NCBI RefSeq assembly: GCF_037126465.1
Contig: NC_088204.1
Span: 78,429,807 to 78,493,806, forward strand
Origin: Ornithodoros turicata
Lineage: Eukaryota > Arthropoda > Arachnida > Ixodida > Argasidae
DNA: 64,000 nucleotides
Direction: 5' to 3'
Shown: positions 27,801-34,589 of the stretch, one piece after another
Position numbering within the stretch: position 1 is the first letter of the stretch
Layout: every line of letters starts with the position of its first letter
The notes under the pieces: generated by a model
The model's input: only the letters and a program-made list of their open reading frames with translations
Databases searched by the model: none
Told to the model about the DNA's origin: nothing
Program-made: the position numbers and the translations under genes

Positions 27801-30800
27801 CCTTGTTTATAGCCCTCTCCTATAGTTTCTTACCTCCATGAGCTTGTACTACCCAATAAATAATACGGGGGGAACCACGGATTTTTCTCCTGCGACTGAA
27901 CATCTTACGCTTCTTCAAAGCTTGCTGTGTTATGTGCACGATGCATTCGTCATGTAAGTTTGCACTCGTCACTAAACTAATAAGCTACTACCTCTTCGCG
28001 AGACACGTCATCAAAACGAAATTGTATGTATTGTACTCACCTGGAACGTCCCACTGCCTTCTTCGCGGTAGTAGATCTTCTGCCATCCAATCCTCCGTGG
28101 TCTGGTTACCCTGTAGACGACGCTCCCCGACCGAAAAGCGTCACCCACCAAGATATACAGCATAGGGTCTTCTACACCACTCAACTGGTGCCACAGTGTT
28201 AGCGTGAACGGTCCTGTCACTGACCGTTCCATCGTTGCTTCTGCGGTACCGTTGTAGAAGGCGTACGCGTACCAGCCGTCATCTAGACAAGGTGGTAGCA
28301 ATTAGCCTTGAATTGGTACTCTTCAGCAATTGGTAGTACTCAACAGAGGGTTGCATGTGTCCAGAAAGCTAGGCGTTAAGCATTGACGAAAATTTCCAGA
28401 GAGATTGTGATTTTCCGAGAGCTGTAGATGCTTTGCGACATGCTCCCTCTTGTACCTTATAATTATGCTAAGCTGGCCCATCCTCTTAACGTACGACTTT
28501 GTGATGAAGTTGTTTAAATATGTGGCTTCTGCTGTCTCTTTTGTCTTTTGCTAATTGCTAAATGTCACTAAGCTGCCGAAGGACAATGCAGGCAAAACAC
28601 TATAGGCGAATAGACCTCTTCCTGTTTGTAAACAAATGACGTCACAGTGTTCGTCAGCGCCACCAGTTTGGTAGAGTTGAACTACGCTCGAAGCTAGGGG
28701 CGAACAAGGTCGCGCCCGAAAACCATGGTCTTGAGGGGATTATACGATGGTCCCTGAAAGGGACGCGACCGTCGGACCTACTTTTCTTTGAATATGGGAC
28801 AGCGAACACGACCCCTTCATGGAACCCAACCCTTCCCTTCCGATTTGTTTCGGTTTCAGTCTGTCAACCAACGTCATAATGACGTGTCTCGGGTAGAGGT
28901 CTCCTCCTCCGGTTCACCTGGAACACATTTTGTAATTTTTGCTCCCCGCCGGGTAGTTTAATTGGTTGACGAGGGACGGATTATCCACATCCACATTGTC
29001 CACGTATCCCGGTCGAATTTGACCGGAAGTCCGACAAGGTACTGCCGTCACTTCCGCATCTTTGCGAGGGAAGGCACCAGTGAGCGTTGGCCAACTTCGC
29101 CAAGGTGGTAGCCGTAGAGCGATTGTCCTTCGGTGGTGGATTCGGAATTCGACCAACCGTGACGGGGGGGGGGGGGGATATATTTATTAAGAAAAAAAAA
29201 GAAAAAGAAAAGGTCTACCGTGGCGGATTTTGTTGCTCATTAGCGGATTCGTGTGTCAACAACAACTACACTCTTAAAAATGAACTTCACCACATAGCAC
29301 GCTCCTAGCCAACCACCATCCCGAATGACAACGTTCTCGCCCCTGATTTGTTGAAAACGAGAGGAGGAGCCTATTTTGTGCCGTGCATAATGGCACAAAA
29401 TAGGCTCCTCCTCCCGTTTTCAACAAATCTAGGGCGAGAACGTTGTCATTCGGGATGGTGGTTGGTTAGGAACGTGCTATGTGGTGAAGTTCATTTTTAA
29501 GAGTGTACTACTACTATATGAATAACAATAAGATGAGGTGTTTCACCGCAACAGCTCCAGATTGATAAGTGATATTAGCCATAACCAATACACGACAGAA
29601 AAAAAAAGTATTGGTACGCTACCTTTGGTCATCGTGTGGTCTCTTGCCGGACCACGCTCCACTTTGGCGGCTTGAGTTGCTCGGAAGCAACTCTGTGCGT
29701 TGCAGTTGCCATAGGTCCATTCTGGGCAGTGACCACCTTCGAAGTCGCAGTGGCTGCTGTCAGCTGCGGAGAACAAAGCTTTATTTGAATGATTAGTGTG
29801 CTTCGCGACGGAAGAAAAATGAACCAGAAGGCTATATTCTGCCGATATGCGGCGAGTCTCTTATTGCGCATTATACTACCTTCCTACACTCTTAGAAATG
29901 ATGGTGGTGGTGGTGGTGGTGGTGATAGGGCTTGCCGTTGTCGGCCTCACGTATGTGGGCAACGTCACGACTGACGCCCTGGGGGAATGTGCGTCCTGGG
30001 CCGACTTCTTAGAAATGAACTTCACTGCATAGCATGCTCCTAGCCAACCATAATCTCGAATGACACCGTCATCTGCTCGGATTTGTTGAAAACGGGAGGC
30101 GTACGCCTTTTTTGTGACAATTATGAACCGTATATGTGTCACAAGAAAGGCATACTCCCCCTGTTTTCAACAAATCAGGGGAGATAACGATATCATTCGA
30201 TATTATGGTTGGCTAGGAGCGTGCTATGCGGTGAAGTTCATTGCCGAGTCAGACGGAATCGTAGACAACCGTGTGTAATGGATGCCGCGAGGAGTTTTAT
30301 GAGAAAAGTTTGCTTTTTGTGATATTTCACTCTGTTGTTGCTAAAATCACAGTGGAAAGTTTGACGCTACTATGTCATGTCGAGGACTTAGTTGCTCGGA
30401 GTTACTCTGGAAACAATTTAAGAGATAGTTGAAGAAGGTATGAGAGCTATACATGCGTGTCTCAAAAAGGTATCTACTGTGCGCTGCAACTGCATTGAGG
30501 TTGACGTTACCTCCGATTATAATAGAAAGAGAGGCAGAAGGATGTCAAATGATTTGAAGCAATGTACAACGATGTGCTACTCCGTTCACGTTTAATACAT
30601 GTTTCAAACGCAATGCACATTACCAAGCTGAATTCGGTTGCAAACTTTATTGCGCACTAACCAATATACACTCTTAAAAATGAACTTCACCGCATAGCAC
30701 GCTCCTATAGCCAACCATAATCTCGAATGATATCGTTATCTGCCCTGATTTGTTGAAAACGGGAGGCGTACGCCTTTTTTGTGACACTTATGCTGTTCAT

Positions 30801-31127
30801 AATTGTCACAAAAAGGCGTACGCCTACCGTTTTCAACAAATCAGGGCAGGTAACGATATCATTCGAGATTATGGTTGGCTAGGAGCGTGCTATGCGGTGA
30901 AGTTCATTTTTAAGAGTGTAGCCTCAAGCACAGTCACTTTGGCGGTGTGCAACAGAGGTACACATAAAAGGCACCGCCCAGCGAGACAGAAAGAAGACGT
31001 TGCACTCACCACCATTCGTGGAAGAACCCTGCAAAAGGAGGGAGACGCAGATCAACAGCAAAGATGTCCTCCTTTTTAACGGAACTATTGTAAGGATTTT
31101 GTACTTAGTTCTTGTCATCACGGTCAC
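1719..31127 (-). CDS. Secreted multi-MAM-domain protein gene (5' end present; 3' end outside the window)
   Basis: This minus-strand gene is assembled from a signal-peptide exon and a series of MAM-domain exons. MAM domains are extracellular beta-sandwich adhesion modules of about 160 residues, marked by a CxFE...CxW start, a DHT motif, a central FWY strand and an (I/A)xLDD(I/V) end. Each domain here is coded by the same cassette: exon a (phase 1 to 1), b (1 to 0) and c (0 to 1). Order: signal 31010-31127; domain 1 a 29623-29763, b 28041-28282, c 25117-25207; domain 2 a 24252-24383, b first half not found, b second half 15444-15559, c 15234-15327; domain 3 a 14219-14374, b 12419-12564 plus about 10510-10658, c 7670-7784; domain 4 a 7370-7495, b 5481-5752, c 2085-2187; domain 5 a 1719-1847. 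No transmembrane segment is seen, so secretion is inferred. The function is unknown; MAM proteins usually act in adhesion or matrix assembly. Confidence 0.85.
2085..2187 (-). CDS. MAM domain 4, exon c
   Basis: Acceptor ...tattttaag, donor GACATTG|gtatgc, phases 0 to 1, length 103. It encodes LEFKVEADRRFLGPLALADI, where the usual LDD motif is LAD. Confidence 0.82.
3276..3422. repeat. Foldback MITE (AGCAGCACAATGTACTGAAAG family), single copy
   Basis: Terminal inverted repeats are about 40 bases, from AGCAGCAAAATGTACTGAAA to TTTCAGTACACTGTGCTGCT. It is the same family as the element inside the 303-bp array. Confidence 0.75.
4464..5089. mobile_element. Inverted-repeat element with CATGGAGGTAAGAAACTAAG ends, copy 1
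   Basis: Ends CATGGAGGTAAGAAACTAAG and CTTAGTTTCTTACCTCCATG, flanked by ACCCCAAA on both sides (4456-4463 and 5090-5097), an 8-bp duplication. The second copy lies inverted at about 27217-27841. Confidence 0.82.
5481..5752 (-). CDS. MAM domain 4, exon b
   Basis: Acceptor ...caaactag, donor AGCACG|gtaagt, phases 1 to 0, length 272. It encodes GDYIFLNKTSF, the hallmark CIRFFYHMFAGDYATFQL, then TVTYFWSKDST and DRWYEVRRTV. Confidence 0.88.
6011..6423. mobile_element. Foldback element with CACTCTTAAAAAGAGG ends, carrying the mariner-like MITE
   Basis: Left CACTCTTAAAAAGAGGGGTG and right CTTTAAGAGTG are inverted; the interior is rich in ACTCC/GGAGT repeats. A related partial copy is at about 42731-42945, just before SLC9C-like exon 2. 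Confidence 0.6.
6071..6250. mobile_element. Mariner-like MITE with TA duplication
   Basis: Ends CAGGGTGTTCAAAATTAAGC and GCTTAATTTTGAATACCCTG, flanked by TA. It is inserted inside the 6011-6423 element. Confidence 0.8.
7370..7495 (-). CDS. MAM domain 4, exon a
   Basis: Acceptor ...tttcgcag, donor CCTCCAG|gtgaac, phases 1 to 1, length 126. It encodes CSFISQSFCAWKPQGG and a second Trp (TWFFG). The usual DHT motif is absent; the end reads KLTPP. Confidence 0.75.
7670..7784 (-). CDS. MAM domain 3, exon c
   Basis: Acceptor ...tttgtgcag, donor GACGAAG|gtatga, phases 0 to 1, length 115. It encodes DGYVALDDVKVYTDDNC. Confidence 0.88.
8340..8412. repeat. Inverted repeat with AATGGCGGCCG arms
   Basis: ACCTTGGATCAACAATGGCG and CGCCATTGCTGCTCCAAGTT pair over about 28 bases with few mismatches. 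No family was recognised. Confidence 0.7.
8472..8953. mobile_element. hAT-like MITE (CAGAGCC...GGCCATT family), copy 1
   Basis: Ends CGGAGACGTCTATATAGAGA and CCCTATAAATGGCGCTG. Exact 8-bp duplication CATTGAAC at 8464-8471 and 8954-8961. Subterminal AGTTTGGCCATT pairs with AATGGCCAAACT. Confidence 0.85.
9180..9690. repeat. Dispersed repeat, copy 1
   Basis: Shares AATCTGCCACGCG, TCTTCCAACGTGGGGCAG and GGAGACTCCGAAACTACGA-like blocks with 19655-20140. Family unknown; probably a MITE or LINE tail. Confidence 0.55.
10012..10157. repeat. Foldback MITE (AGCAGCACAATGTACTGAAAG family), single copy
   Basis: Ends AGCAGCACGGTGTACTAAAA and CTCAGTACATTGTGCTGCT pair. A partial copy of the same family is at about 33117-33175. 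Confidence 0.75.
10510..10658 (-). CDS. Probable MAM domain 3, exon b (second half); boundaries unresolved
   Basis: One frame gives YHVLWRSLPLHD and SGCGWMCLASLSLGD, which aligns with the LW...W..a.v pattern that must lie between 12419 and 7784. With acceptor ...ggttcag at 10658 it enters in phase 0, as required. The nearest donors leave in phase 1 or 2, whereas the next exon needs phase 0. The exon is likely real but its 3' boundary is wrong or a sequence error is present. Confidence 0.45.
12060..12342. mobile_element. Related foldback MITE with different ends
   Basis: The centre (CCTGATTTGTTGAAAACGGG and its inverse) matches the TA-type family, but the ends are GACGGCAAACCTAAGGCCGT and an inverted partner. 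It sits about 80 bases past the donor of MAM exon 12419-12564. Confidence 0.7.
12419..12564 (-). CDS. MAM domain 3, exon b (first half)
   Basis: Acceptor ...gattttacag, donor TTCAAG|gtgatc, phases 1 to 0, length 146. It encodes GGYVYVSTSG, a run with DVIALDLRKTQC, and VDFWYSISGNDVAHFK, the central strand of a MAM domain. The open frame reads on past the donor into a MITE, which is not coding. Confidence 0.8.
12645..13176. mobile_element. 532-bp element with CACTCTAAGAAAAAAAGGAG ends, copy 1
   Basis: Ends CACTCTAAGAAAAAAAGGAG and CTCCTTTTTTTCTTAGAGTG are perfect inverted repeats. The copy at 62257-62788 has the same length and high identity. It lies in an intron of the MAM gene and has no coding capacity that I can see. 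Confidence 0.85.
13177..13407. repeat. Dispersed repeat, copy 1 (inverse of 39728-39965)
   Basis: Shares GTCCGGAGTGGGACCGACGA and CTCAAGGTCATGCGCATG with the inverse strand of 39728-39965. It starts right at the end of the 532-bp element. Family not identified. Confidence 0.6.
13905..14062. repeat. Small MITE with TCGTACGC-type terminal inverted repeats, copy 2
   Basis: Left end GTCGTACGCTACCACCTTTG pairs with right end CAAAGCCCACAGCGTACGAT. It is the same family as the copy at 975-1124 and lies in an intron of the MAM gene. Confidence 0.6.
14219..14374 (-). CDS. MAM domain 3, exon a
   Basis: Phases 1 to 1, donor AGCAGCG|gtgagg. It encodes YDCDFEESLCTF, TYPWLLG and the DHTLGT motif. Two acceptors 6 bases apart (after 14374 or 14380) are both AG and both keep frame, so the exon is 156 or 162 bases long. 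Confidence 0.85.
14938..15219 (-). mobile_element. tRNA-derived SINE (Leu-like head), minus strand
   Basis: Read on the minus strand it begins GGCATGGCCGAGTGGGCTAA, with the B-box GGTTCGAATCC, then a body with TTCCGAAGACTTTCCAGACG and GTCGGCACAGTTCCCCCTGA, ending GCCACAGTTGCTTCGTGGCG. It sits about 14 bases beyond the donor of MAM exon 15234-15327. Confidence 0.85.
15234..15327 (-). CDS. MAM domain 2, exon c
   Basis: Acceptor ...ggctttctag, donor GTGCAAG|gtacgt, phases 0 to 1, length 94. It encodes PFFALDDIALTSCP. The downstream intron contains a SINE whose head begins only about 14 bases past the splice donor. Confidence 0.85.
15444..15559 (-). CDS. MAM domain 2, exon b (second half)
   Basis: Acceptor ...cccgttcag, donor TTTTGCG|gtaagt, phases 1 to 0, length 116. 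It encodes GYVTVWSTSGT and DDWIPAQVSFVS, matching the LW...W..a.V strand pair of MAM domains. Confidence 0.75.
16120..16280 (+). mobile_element. Probable LINE 3' tail
   Basis: GTGTGGTAGAGTATCGCCCC and GGCGATGAAACTCCC followed by AATAAAGCTGTCGTTATTAT is the shape of a LINE 3' end. A relative is at about 52205-52262. Confidence 0.5.
16965..18790 (+). mobile_element. Second hAT element, inserted in the first, with transposase relic
   Basis: Ends are CGGTGTTGCGG and CCGCAACACTG, flanked by an exact 8-bp duplication CTGGACAA (16957-16964 and 18791-18798). The termini contain many GGATTTGATTTAAATCC-like repeats. Inside is a transposase C-terminus (17917-18243). At 1826 bp it is an internally deleted and decayed copy. 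Confidence 0.88.
17917..18243 (+). pseudogene. hAT transposase C-terminal dimerisation domain, degraded
   Basis: The frame contains CYWMSAVARYPLLSEVAKHV then FAVPASSGAVVRVLSAASL and NRLHQATLEQLVFLNKNL. This is the hAT C-terminal domain pattern (YW......PLLS..A..VL.IPASSA.SERVFSAAG). The Ser-Glu-Arg core is altered to VVR, and no N-terminal half is in frame upstream, so it is inactive. Confidence 0.8.
19655..20140. repeat. Dispersed repeat, copy 2
   Basis: Shares AATCTGCCACGCGCCTGGCA and CTTTCAACGTGGGGCAG with 9180-9690. Confidence 0.55.
20593..20840. mobile_element. TA-duplicating foldback MITE, copy 1
   Basis: Ends CACTCTTAAAAATGAACTTC and GAAGTTCATTTTTAAGAGTG, flanked by TA. The interior is a long near-perfect palindrome with CGGGAGGCGTACGCC near the centre, so a transcript would fold into a hairpin. 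TA duplications suggest Tc1/mariner-type mobilisation. Confidence 0.88.
21047..21337. mobile_element. MITE with AATAGACCTCT ends, copy 1
   Basis: AATAGACCTCTCCCTGTTTG at left, AGAGGTCTATT at right. A close relative at 28609-28902 shares the whole interior (AGCGCCACCA, GGTAGAG, CGATGGTCCCTGAA). Confidence 0.75.
22191..24275. repeat. 303-bp tandem array, about 6.9 units, overlapping a MAM exon end
   Basis: Units begin at 22191, 22490, 22793, 23096, 23399, 23702 and 24005. The first is 299 bases and diverged; the other six are almost identical (a single A to G change seen near 24217). Each unit contains a foldback MITE starting near AGCAGCACAATGTACTGAAA, and ends with the last 24 coding bases and splice donor of the MAM exon 24252-24383. 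The array fills the intron after that exon. The near-identity suggests recent expansion or homogenisation, or assembly of a difficult region. Confidence 0.95.
24252..24383 (-). CDS. MAM domain 2, exon a (3' end lies in the 303-bp tandem array)
   Basis: Acceptor ...ttcttcccag, donor CATAGAG|gtagga, phases 1 to 1, length 132. It encodes CTFDYGNTCGF and the DHTTGT motif. Its last 24 coding bases and the donor are the terminal unit of the 303-bp array that fills the adjacent intron. The first half of exon b of this domain was not found between 15560 and 22190, where two nested hAT elements now sit. Confidence 0.8.
25117..25207 (-). CDS. MAM domain 1, exon c
   Basis: Acceptor ...cattccag, donor CCACAAG|gtgcgt, phases 0 to 1, length 91. 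It encodes the domain end with the hallmark EGTIIAIDDITV. Confidence 0.85.
25440..25735 (+). mobile_element. tRNA-derived SINE, same body
   Basis: Contains GGTGGTGGGTTCGAATCCCA, the shared body (TTTTCCGAAGACTTTCCAGA, GTCGGCACAGTTCCCCCTGA) and tail GCCACAGTTGCTTCGCGGCG. The head is degraded. Confidence 0.82.
27217..27841. mobile_element. Inverted-repeat element with CATGGAGGTAAGAAACTAAG ends, copy 2
   Basis: It is the reverse orientation of the 4464-5089 element, about 625 bp. Left flank GTTTGTACT and right flank GCTTGTACT match at 8 of 9 bases. It lies in the intron after MAM exon 28041-28282. Confidence 0.75.
28041..28282 (-). CDS. MAM domain 1, exon b
   Basis: Acceptor ...ttgtctag, donor TTCCAG|gtgagt, phases 1 to 0, length 242. 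It encodes the domain middle, with LTLWHQLSGVEDP and the RIGWQKIYY strand region. Confidence 0.85.
28609..28902. mobile_element. MITE with AATAGACCTCT ends, copy 2
   Basis: It has the same structure as 21047-21337. It is in the intron between MAM exons 29623 and 28282. Confidence 0.75.
29269..29505. mobile_element. TA-duplicating foldback MITE, copy 2
   Basis: It has the same ends as the 20593 copy and TA on both sides. The centre is a diverged variant (GAGGAGGAGCC). It is between two MAM exons. Confidence 0.85.
29623..29763 (-). CDS. MAM domain 1, exon a
   Basis: Acceptor ...ctccgcag, donor ACCAAAG|gtagcg, phases 1 to 1, length 141. It encodes the domain start CDFEGGHCPEW and the DHT motif (RDHTMTK). 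Confidence 0.85.
29898..30008 (-). mobile_element. SINE 3' fragment, minus strand
   Basis: Minus-strand AAGTCGGCCCAGGACGCACA, then CACGTATGTGGGC-inverse sequence and a CACCACCACC tail. It abuts a MITE lacking its terminus. Confidence 0.65.
30009..30241. mobile_element. TA-type foldback MITE, copy 3, ends lost
   Basis: Interior of the family from AGAAATGAACTTCACTGC to GCGGTGAAGTTCATT. Both terminal CACTCTTA stretches are missing, and SINE-derived sequence abuts the left. Confidence 0.75.
30669..30918. mobile_element. TA-duplicating foldback MITE, copy 4
   Basis: Complete copy with CACTCTTAAAAATGAACTTC ends and flanking TA. It is in intron 1 of the MAM gene. Confidence 0.88.
31010..31127 (-). 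CDS. MAM gene exon 1: start codon and signal peptide
   Basis: From ATG at 31127 the exon encodes a basic N-region with KRR, a hydrophobic core TSLLLICVSLLLQ, then a small-residue region GSSTNG. It ends in phase 1 at a consensus donor (GTG|gtgagt). The single leftover G joins the first two bases of the 29623-29763 exon to make an alanine codon, so frame continues into the first MAM domain. A second in-frame ATG lies three codons in and could be the real start. Confidence 0.7.
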
Positions 31128-32059
31128 GAAGCGGTTACAGAATCGTCATAGTGCGGAGCCTGTAGTAAGGTGGGTCAGTGTGCGTTTCCGAGCTCAGCAC
31201 AATGCACAATCAGTGAAATAATCTCGAGATAATTTTTCTCCGTAGTTCTTCTGGCGGCCCGCGCATAGTAGACGCGATAAGAACTTGGACAATGGGGTGT
31301 CAGATAAAACAATACTGTCCGATTTTGGAAAAGACAGAGTCCATCAACGTGTGTGTGTGTCACAGCGAAGTTCTGGGAAAAAATGTGTGCCTTTATGTTT
31401 CGAGAGAGCACCTCGCAATGTACAAATAATTGACTGTATCAGTTGTGATACGACCGCCTTTGTTCAGCATAGCTGAGCTCTAGTATTTTTAGACGTTTCG
31501 CCCCCCCCTCCCCGCCCCCTTTTTTTTCTCCACTAGATCTGGAGTAGCTTGTCCCACGGCGAGCGGGCTCACACCTCCATATTTTTTTCCTATCGTCATC
31601 ACGATCATCAACCTCCTTGTAAAGAGTAGGATGTCCAGCCAGACATATAAAAAAAATACCGCACGAAAGTATTTAAAATACGATAACAAATACCGAGAGC
31701 TGATTAAAACACAGCTTAAAATACGGGAAAAACAAAAGTATTTGAAGTAGAGCACCAAACACTTCAAACATATTTAAGATACATTCAACAACCGGCACAA
31801 TCTTCTTCTTTGGTTCCTCCTTCGTTGTTGTTCTTCGTTAAGCACAGTTCGACCTGCACTAAAATGTTGTTTCATCGTCTGGGAAATCCGTTCAAAATAC
31901 GGTGTCGAGATGTCGCCAAGCAAGCAAATGCGGCTGCTCGGTGGGCTCCATGGTGTGACCTGACACAATGTTGGCGGCCCCTTACCCAAATCAACCCAAC
32001 CGACCGGTGTCCCTATACGCCTCAAGGACAAAATGGACAAAAAGTTTACCACAGCGGGA

Positions 32060-32330
32060 AACAAACAAAAACTGGGAAGGACTGCGAGAACCTGGCAGCA
32101 GTGCCAAGACGATTGAGTAATTATTGAAGCGCTGAGTAGAAAATACAGGAAAAAAAAAGTATTTTAGACAGAGTACAAAATAAAAATAAACAAACAAAAA
32201 CTGGGAAGGACTGCGAGAACCTGGCAGGAGTGCCAAGACGATTGAGTAATCATTAAAGCGCTGAGTAGAAAACACAGGAAAAAAAAAGTATTCTAGACAG
32301 AGTACAAAATACTCCCTGGAAAAAGTAACC
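32060..32330. repeat. Two-copy tandem duplication, period about 129 bp
   Basis: CTGGGAAGGACTGCGAGAAC, GCCAAGACGATTGAGTAAT and AAAAAAAGTATT recur 129 bases apart. The surrounding region (31640-32380) is AT-rich with AAAGTATTTAAAATACG-like motifs. Confidence 0.8.
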
Positions 32331-32589
32331 GGTAAGATACTAAATGCCGAGAGAGTTATTTCAGATAGAATGCTTAAAATATGTACAAATGTACGTCCAG
32401 CTTTACTGCGCTCTGAGGCGCAAAGAACAGGCAGAAGTTTCGGAAATTTCTCTCTCTTGTTCAACAGGTGCCGCTTGCGTCGATTTCCGTCGTATGAATG
32501 TGTGTATGAGTGAGCAAAAAATGTAAGAGTGAAAGGAGGGTGAGTGAGAGTGAGTGGCTGGTTTGTCGTCCCTTCAGATGACGCACCCC

Positions 32590-32720
32590 GAAAGTCGCTG
32601 GAGAGGCGAGCTCAATTGGTAGAGCCCTGGACCGGAAATCCAGAAGATGCGGGTTCGATCCCTACAGCTGGCTAACCTTTTCAGTGACTTTCATCTTTCT
32701 TTCGGAAACAAGTTTGGGTT
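32590..32720 (+). mobile_element. Short tRNA-derived SINE
   Basis: GAGCTCAATTGGTAGAGC forms the D arm, CTGGACCGGAAATCCAG an anticodon arm, and GCGGGTTCGATCCCTAC the T arm with one mismatch. The acceptor stem does not pair well and unique tail sequence follows, so it is a SINE rather than a gene. Confidence 0.7.
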
Positions 32721-34127
32721 CAGGAGTGGGAAGCAGTTCAGGAAGGCCCACACGGTGTAACAAATGATCGCACATTTTTATGTGTAAACTTATTTTTGGT
32801 ATTGTCAGAGAAGGCGTTCGCAGATTACACTGTGCAATGTCAGCCCTAGTGGCGCACCCCATGTCAAAGGCTGCCGCCAACCGCACCACTTTGCGACAGG
32901 GATGGGTTGATATTCGTTGTGGATAATCTGTTTGAGGGTCATATTACTTTACTGGAAGACTTGTAGGGTCGACTAAAGGTCGTTGGACAGCAATGGTTCG
33001 TTAAGCGTAGCGCTCAGTAGTATACTACTCAAGCAGTAGTAACACCCAAAGTTCAAGTAGATGGGGATGCCTGGCTGTTCGTTTTTTTTCTCGCAAAGAT
33101 GACCACGAAGAAAACAACCTTGATCTACCCGTCCAACCCTACGAACTGGCGCTTTCGTTACATTGTGCTGCTTAAGGAAGTAGCAAGAATGATTAGACAT
33201 TCCTTTACTCGCTATCAGTCGGCACAGTGGGACAAGAAAACTGAATGAAACTGGTACCACTTGTCCCCGTATCTAAGTCATTGTTATTGGAGCACTCACA
33301 ACTGATAACGGTAGGAATTCTTGTTGCTTCCCAGTGAATAACGAAACAATGACCAAGAGGCACGGAGCAAGAATGACACGACAAAATTCTCGAATAGGAC
33401 TGTAAGGACCAACCAACCACCACTCAATGCCCCAAAAATTCCGAAGGGGGGAAAGGGGTACATGTGAGGGTTTGCAGACGCAATTGGCCGCGTCTGGCTA
33501 TCTTCGTGGTTTCTAAAAGGAGCCTTTTCCACTTGTCCCTTCCCTTACATCTGTCTCCAAGAGTTGAGAAGCGACAAGTTCACTGGAAATAGGGGACTTT
33601 TCAATATTGAGTTGGTGCTCACTGAGAGGTTAGCTTAAAAGCGTCGACCAGTTTTGCGCACATACCAAAAGCCACGCTCAGGGGATATGAGGTGTACAGC
33701 AGAATGGCAGCAGGATAGAAAGGGATTCCTATGTTATACCATGCAACCGCTAGGAAGGGAGCTAAAAGGAGTGATTAACTTGAAATCATTCGAGAATACA
33801 GTCTTGAGGCCGAAACATTCAATCGCAAATCAATCAATCAATCAGACCGAAATCTCGTGCAATAAAATCGTAGTAAGGAACAACAACATTTGTAGAAGTA
33901 GAAATTACGTTATTTTTTAATGGTTCTTAGCGAACCCGTTAAACGTGCACAAAAGAACAATTGCCCTCGAATTAATCAAATGCCTGTCATAGCCTGCTCG
34001 CAGCAGTCGACCAACTAGACGAACTACAGCTGAAGGCACATGGTGAACACAACATTTTTTGGCAGCAACCCTCAGTCGTTGGACGAAATGATCCTGTACT
34101 GGACAATTGTTGAATTGTAATTTATAC

Positions 34128-34155
34128 CTGAAGAAGTGCAGACAACTGCACGAAA
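34128..34155 (+). other. Hammerhead-ribozyme-like core near a retroelement end
   Basis: CTGAAGA fits the hammerhead box CUGANGA. It is followed by a perfect stem GTGCAG-ACAA-CTGCAC and then GAAA. Such motifs are known near the ends of Penelope-like retroelements. The flanking stems I and III are not convincing by eye, so activity is uncertain. Confidence 0.4.
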
Positions 34156-34589
34156 GCTTGTATGCATTAAAAGGTTGACTTCAGTGTTTTTCGTTTTTGT
34201 TTGTGTTACAAACTTACAAAGGAAAGGATACTTGACTCTACCGCATCACCGCTCTATTCTCACGTAGAGGATTGCTCACAGGAAGCGTGAGCTCTCGCGC
34301 TTGTGAGGTAATGGCATCGGCAAACTAGGTACAGCTTCCCACAACCTTAACTTGAACGCGGCTTCGAGCGGCGGAGCCCCTGGGCGGAGAGACACAGTAG
34401 CGGGATCCAGCTGAACTATAGTGGGAGAGCACGTTTCGGGCTGTTCCACTCGCGGTGTAGGGGGTGTCACCGAGTCCTTGGCTGTGTGCCACACCCCATA
34501 GAAGCAGAAGAAGAAGAGGAAACGCCCGCGTTCTGAGTTCGCCGAGCCATCCGTAGCCCTCGCCTGTTCGTTGGTCGCTTGTATAGGAA

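Larger units (their letters stand above)
31128..34589. other. Intergenic region between the divergent MAM and M13-like genes
   Basis: It holds AT-rich repeats (31490-32380), a short SINE, a partial foldback MITE near 33117, and the hammerhead-like motif. Both genes point away from it, so their promoters lie here. No TATA box at a convincing distance was seen for either. Confidence 0.5.

Noticed and set aside
32590..32665. Functional tRNA gene
   Set aside because: The acceptor stem does not pair and there is a T-stem mismatch; it is a SINE head.
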